Source: Persephonella sp. KM09-Lau-8 (lineage in GTDB: Bacteria > Aquificota > Aquificia > Aquificales > Hydrogenothermaceae). From it: a stretch of DNA of 64,000 nt. A program made the position numbers and the translations under genes. Of the stretch, positions 62,284-64,000 are shown piece by piece (position 1 is the first letter of the stretch; every line of letters starts with the position of its first letter). Below the pieces are notes generated by a model. That model worked only from the letters and a program-made list of their open reading frames with translations, did no database searches and was not told where the DNA came from. The stretch lies in contig NZ_JNLL01000001.1 of assembly GCF_000703085.1 (NCBI RefSeq), positions 1,116,001 through 1,180,000 on the forward strand. The letters run 5' to 3'.

Positions 62284-62970
62284 TTAACTCCTTAATCCAT
62301 AAAATTTAAGCTCTTCAATAAGCTTAGAGGCCTCAATCTGTCCAGGAGCAAAGGACTGGCCTATGTAGGTATAAGTCAGTATAGACCCAAAGAAAAATCC
62401 TGCAACCCTTGTTATTTTCCCTTCTTCTCCCATTCCTATAGCAACAAGCTTTTTATCTCTATTTTTTGCAGTTACACATAATATACGGCTTACATCCTCG
62501 TGGCTATTTACCTTGAAGGCATATTTGATAATATCAGGGGATAAAGCAGCTGCTTTATCTATTATTCCCTGAATTTCCTCTTCAGTTGGAGTTTTCTCAA
62601 AATCATGGTAAGAAACAAGGGAAAGTTTACCTTCATCTTTTGCTATTTCTATCACTTTTTGGTTTATAGAGGTTGAGGTAAGTTCTATATCCAGTATGTC
62701 AGAGTATTCAACAACTGCCTCAAATATCTTTATCCTTTCTTCATCAGGTATTGCTTTTCCACCTTCTTGCTCAGACCTGACAGTTGCTATTATCCCAAGG
62801 TCGTATTTTTTTACAAATCTGGCCTTTTCCAGAATGTAATCTATCTCAAGATTAGAAAACTGGTCTATTCTAAGCTCAACCATATCTATCTTTTTATCAA
62901 CTGCTACAGGAACGATATGCTCAAGATTTTCATCGCTTACAGGCAACACAACAAGTGGATAATTTCCCAT
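62284..62970 (-). CDS. aroD: Type I 3-dehydroquinate dehydratase
   Basis: 228 aa. Class I enzyme with substrate loop IDMVELRIDQF, TVRSEQEGGK (Arg), SYHDFEKTP (His) and Schiff-base Lys in DIIKYAFKVNS. C-terminal IGMGEEGKITRVAGFFFGS fits. Third step of the shikimate pathway. Ends 2 nt before the DksA-like gene. Confidence 0.95.
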   Translation of the reverse strand: MGNYPLVVLPVSDENLEHIVPVAVDKKIDMVELRIDQFSNLEIDYILEKARFVKKYDLGIIATVRSEQEGGKAIPDEERIKIFEAVVEYSDILDIELTSTSINQKVIEIAKDEGKLSLVSYHDFEKTPTEEEIQGIIDKAAALSPDIIKYAFKVNSHEDVSRILCVTAKNRDKKLVAIGMGEEGKITRVAGFFFGSILTYTYIGQSFAPGQIEASKLIEELKFYGLRS

Positions 62971-63018
62971 TTTCCCCTCCTTTCTTGGAATAGGAAAATT
63001 TTAACATGAAGGGGAAAA

Positions 63019-64000
63019 TCATTTAACACTGAGGCTGAATATTGGTAAAAGGGTTGCAAATACAAAGAAGCCGATTACAACTGAAAGGAGTATTAAAACA
63101 GCAGGCTCCAGATAACTGAGAAATATTGTGATTAATCTGTCTGTTTGTTTTCTGTATATCTGGGATATCAGACCCAGCATCTTTTCCAGCTGTCCTGTTT
63201 CTTCCCCTATTTTTATAAGCTGGATGCTATTTTCAGGTAGCAGTTTATATTTTTCAAGAAGCTGTGAAAGGGATTTTCCTTTTGTTATTTCCTTTGCGAC
63301 AGTATCAAAATCCTTTTTTAAAACAGCATTGTTTATTGTTTCATTGGCAATCTGTATAGCTCTATCAAGTGTAAGTCCTCCTTTTAGTAAAAGGGACATG
63401 GTGTTACTCCATGTGAGATAGATTGTATATAAATGAACCTTTTTGAAAAATGGAATTCTCAGTTTTAGGCTGTCTATCATCTCTTTTGTTATAAATTTTT
63501 TATAGCCTAAAAATCCAAGAATAATAAGAACTGGAGAAACCTTCAGAAAAATAGATGTGAGTTTTGATAGATAAACAACAATTTTTGTAAGGGTGGGAAG
63601 TTCTTTGCCAAACTGGGCATATATTTTGGTGATAGTTGGAACAACGAAGTTCATTATTATAATTACGGAAACAAAAGCCACAATAATGACAACAACAGGA
63701 TAAATCAGGGCGTTTAGGATTTTTCTTTTGAACTCTTCCTGTTTTTCTATAAATTCTGATGCTGATAGAAATACTTTGTCCAGTGCACCTGAGGTTTCCC
63801 CTGCCCTAATCATCTCAACAAGAAATTTCGGGAAAACACCTGTCTTATCAAAAGCATCTGCAATGCTACTTCCTTCCTGAATATACTCTCTGGCAGAAAG
63901 AAGGGTGTCCTTTAAAACAGGATTTTCCAGCTGTCTGGACAAAATATCAAATATCTGGGTAATATGGACATTTCTTTCAAGGAGAATTCCTATCTCATAT
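63019..64000 (-). CDS. gspF: Type II secretion / type IV pilus inner-membrane protein GspF, 3' part
   Basis: The frame stays open to the right edge (upstream residues read YEIGILLERNVHITQIF), so the start lies beyond the window; about 326 residues are visible. Typical F-domain segments: LVEMIRAGETSGALDKV with three membrane helices (near VVVIIVAFVSVIIIMNF, FLKVSPVLIILGFLGY and the C-terminal LEPAVLILLSVVIGFF), and a second copy around QLIKIGEETGQLEKM. Platform of a type II secretion or type IV pilus machine. Confidence 0.93.
   Translation of the reverse strand, partial: YEIGILLERNVHITQIFDILSRQLENPVLKDTLLSAREYIQEGSSIADAFDKTGVFPKFLVEMIRAGETSGALDKVFLSASEFIEKQEEFKRKILNALIYPVVVIIVAFVSVIIIMNFVVPTITKIYAQFGKELPTLTKIVVYLSKLTSIFLKVSPVLIILGFLGYKKFITKEMIDSLKLRIPFFKKVHLYTIYLTWSNTMSLLLKGGLTLDRAIQIANETINNAVLKKDFDTVAKEITKGKSLSQLLEKYKLLPENSIQLIKIGEETGQLEKMLGLISQIYRKQTDRLITIFLSYLEPAVLILLSVVIGFFVFATLLPIFSLSVK

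Overview
The window is 64 kb of a compact, AT-rich bacterial chromosome with short gaps, many 1-8 nt gene overlaps, and GGAGG-type ribosome binding sites. It most resembles a thermophilic, chemolithoautotrophic member of the Aquificota, probably Hydrogenothermaceae (Persephonella- or Sulfurihydrogenibium-like). The grounds are: DNA polymerase I split into a separate 5'-3' exonuclease gene and a Klenow-type gene, a microaerobic cbb3 oxidase, sigma-54, a Gram-negative envelope with LPS genes, and low GC. This assignment is inference; there is no rRNA or tRNA gene in the window to confirm it.

Layout. 1-3796 (+): the 3' end of hemB, then a tight M23 peptidase / 5'-3' exonuclease / nth / nrnA cluster. 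3797-5121: a gene-poor island with a possible structured RNA, a small CRISPR array without cas genes, and a toxin-antitoxin-like pair lying between the array and a distal diverged repeat. 5122-8531 (-): atpZ, dapB, two small unknown genes (one of 39 aa), coaX and an amidase. 8602-9333 (+): pdxJ. 9325-17421 (-): an envelope-glycan operon (hemC, GT9, two ArnT-like GT39 enzymes, MsbA-like exporter, membrane PHP protein, PAP2). 17586-22519 (+): an InsA-like zinc-finger protein and a chaperone-usher pilus operon of the spore-coat-U type, in which the usher is broken by one base at a nine-A tract. 22516-26317: dgt, a TlpA-like thioredoxin, and a 714-aa membrane protein that looks like a periplasmic-binding domain fused to a pentameric ligand-gated channel. 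26341-37719 (-): purine, heptose, arginine, ribosomal, hibernation, sigma-54, pyrimidine and repair genes, then rnhA and an ExbB-ExbD-TonB set. 37771-39430 (+): kdsA and a lipoprotein.

39417-51671 (-): a rhomboid protease preceded by a very short C-rich transcript unit, a rearranged cbb3 oxidase operon, then a long run with MtnX-like phosphatase, a RuBisCO-like protein lacking both key lysines, an ABM-fold protein, an M3 oligopeptidase, pyrD, a polysaccharide deacetylase and a GT4 enzyme. 51734-64000: a nucleotide-sugar epimerase, a structured 330-bp gap, an SBBP-repeat surface protein, recO, a copper-resistance pair (copA-type multicopper oxidase, copB) with an ankyrin lipoprotein, then polA, a UPF0145 protein, a nicotinamidase-like hydrolase, a DksA-type protein, aroD and the 3' part of gspF.

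Most genes are ordinary housekeeping. The observations most worth following up are the receptor-channel fusion (24173-26317), the poly-A-interrupted usher (19724-22068), the ~60-nt C-rich RNA whose 5' end copies the 16S anti-Shine-Dalgarno sequence (40132-40190), the lysine-less RuBisCO-like protein (44708-45862), and the CRISPR/toxin-like island (3954-5104).
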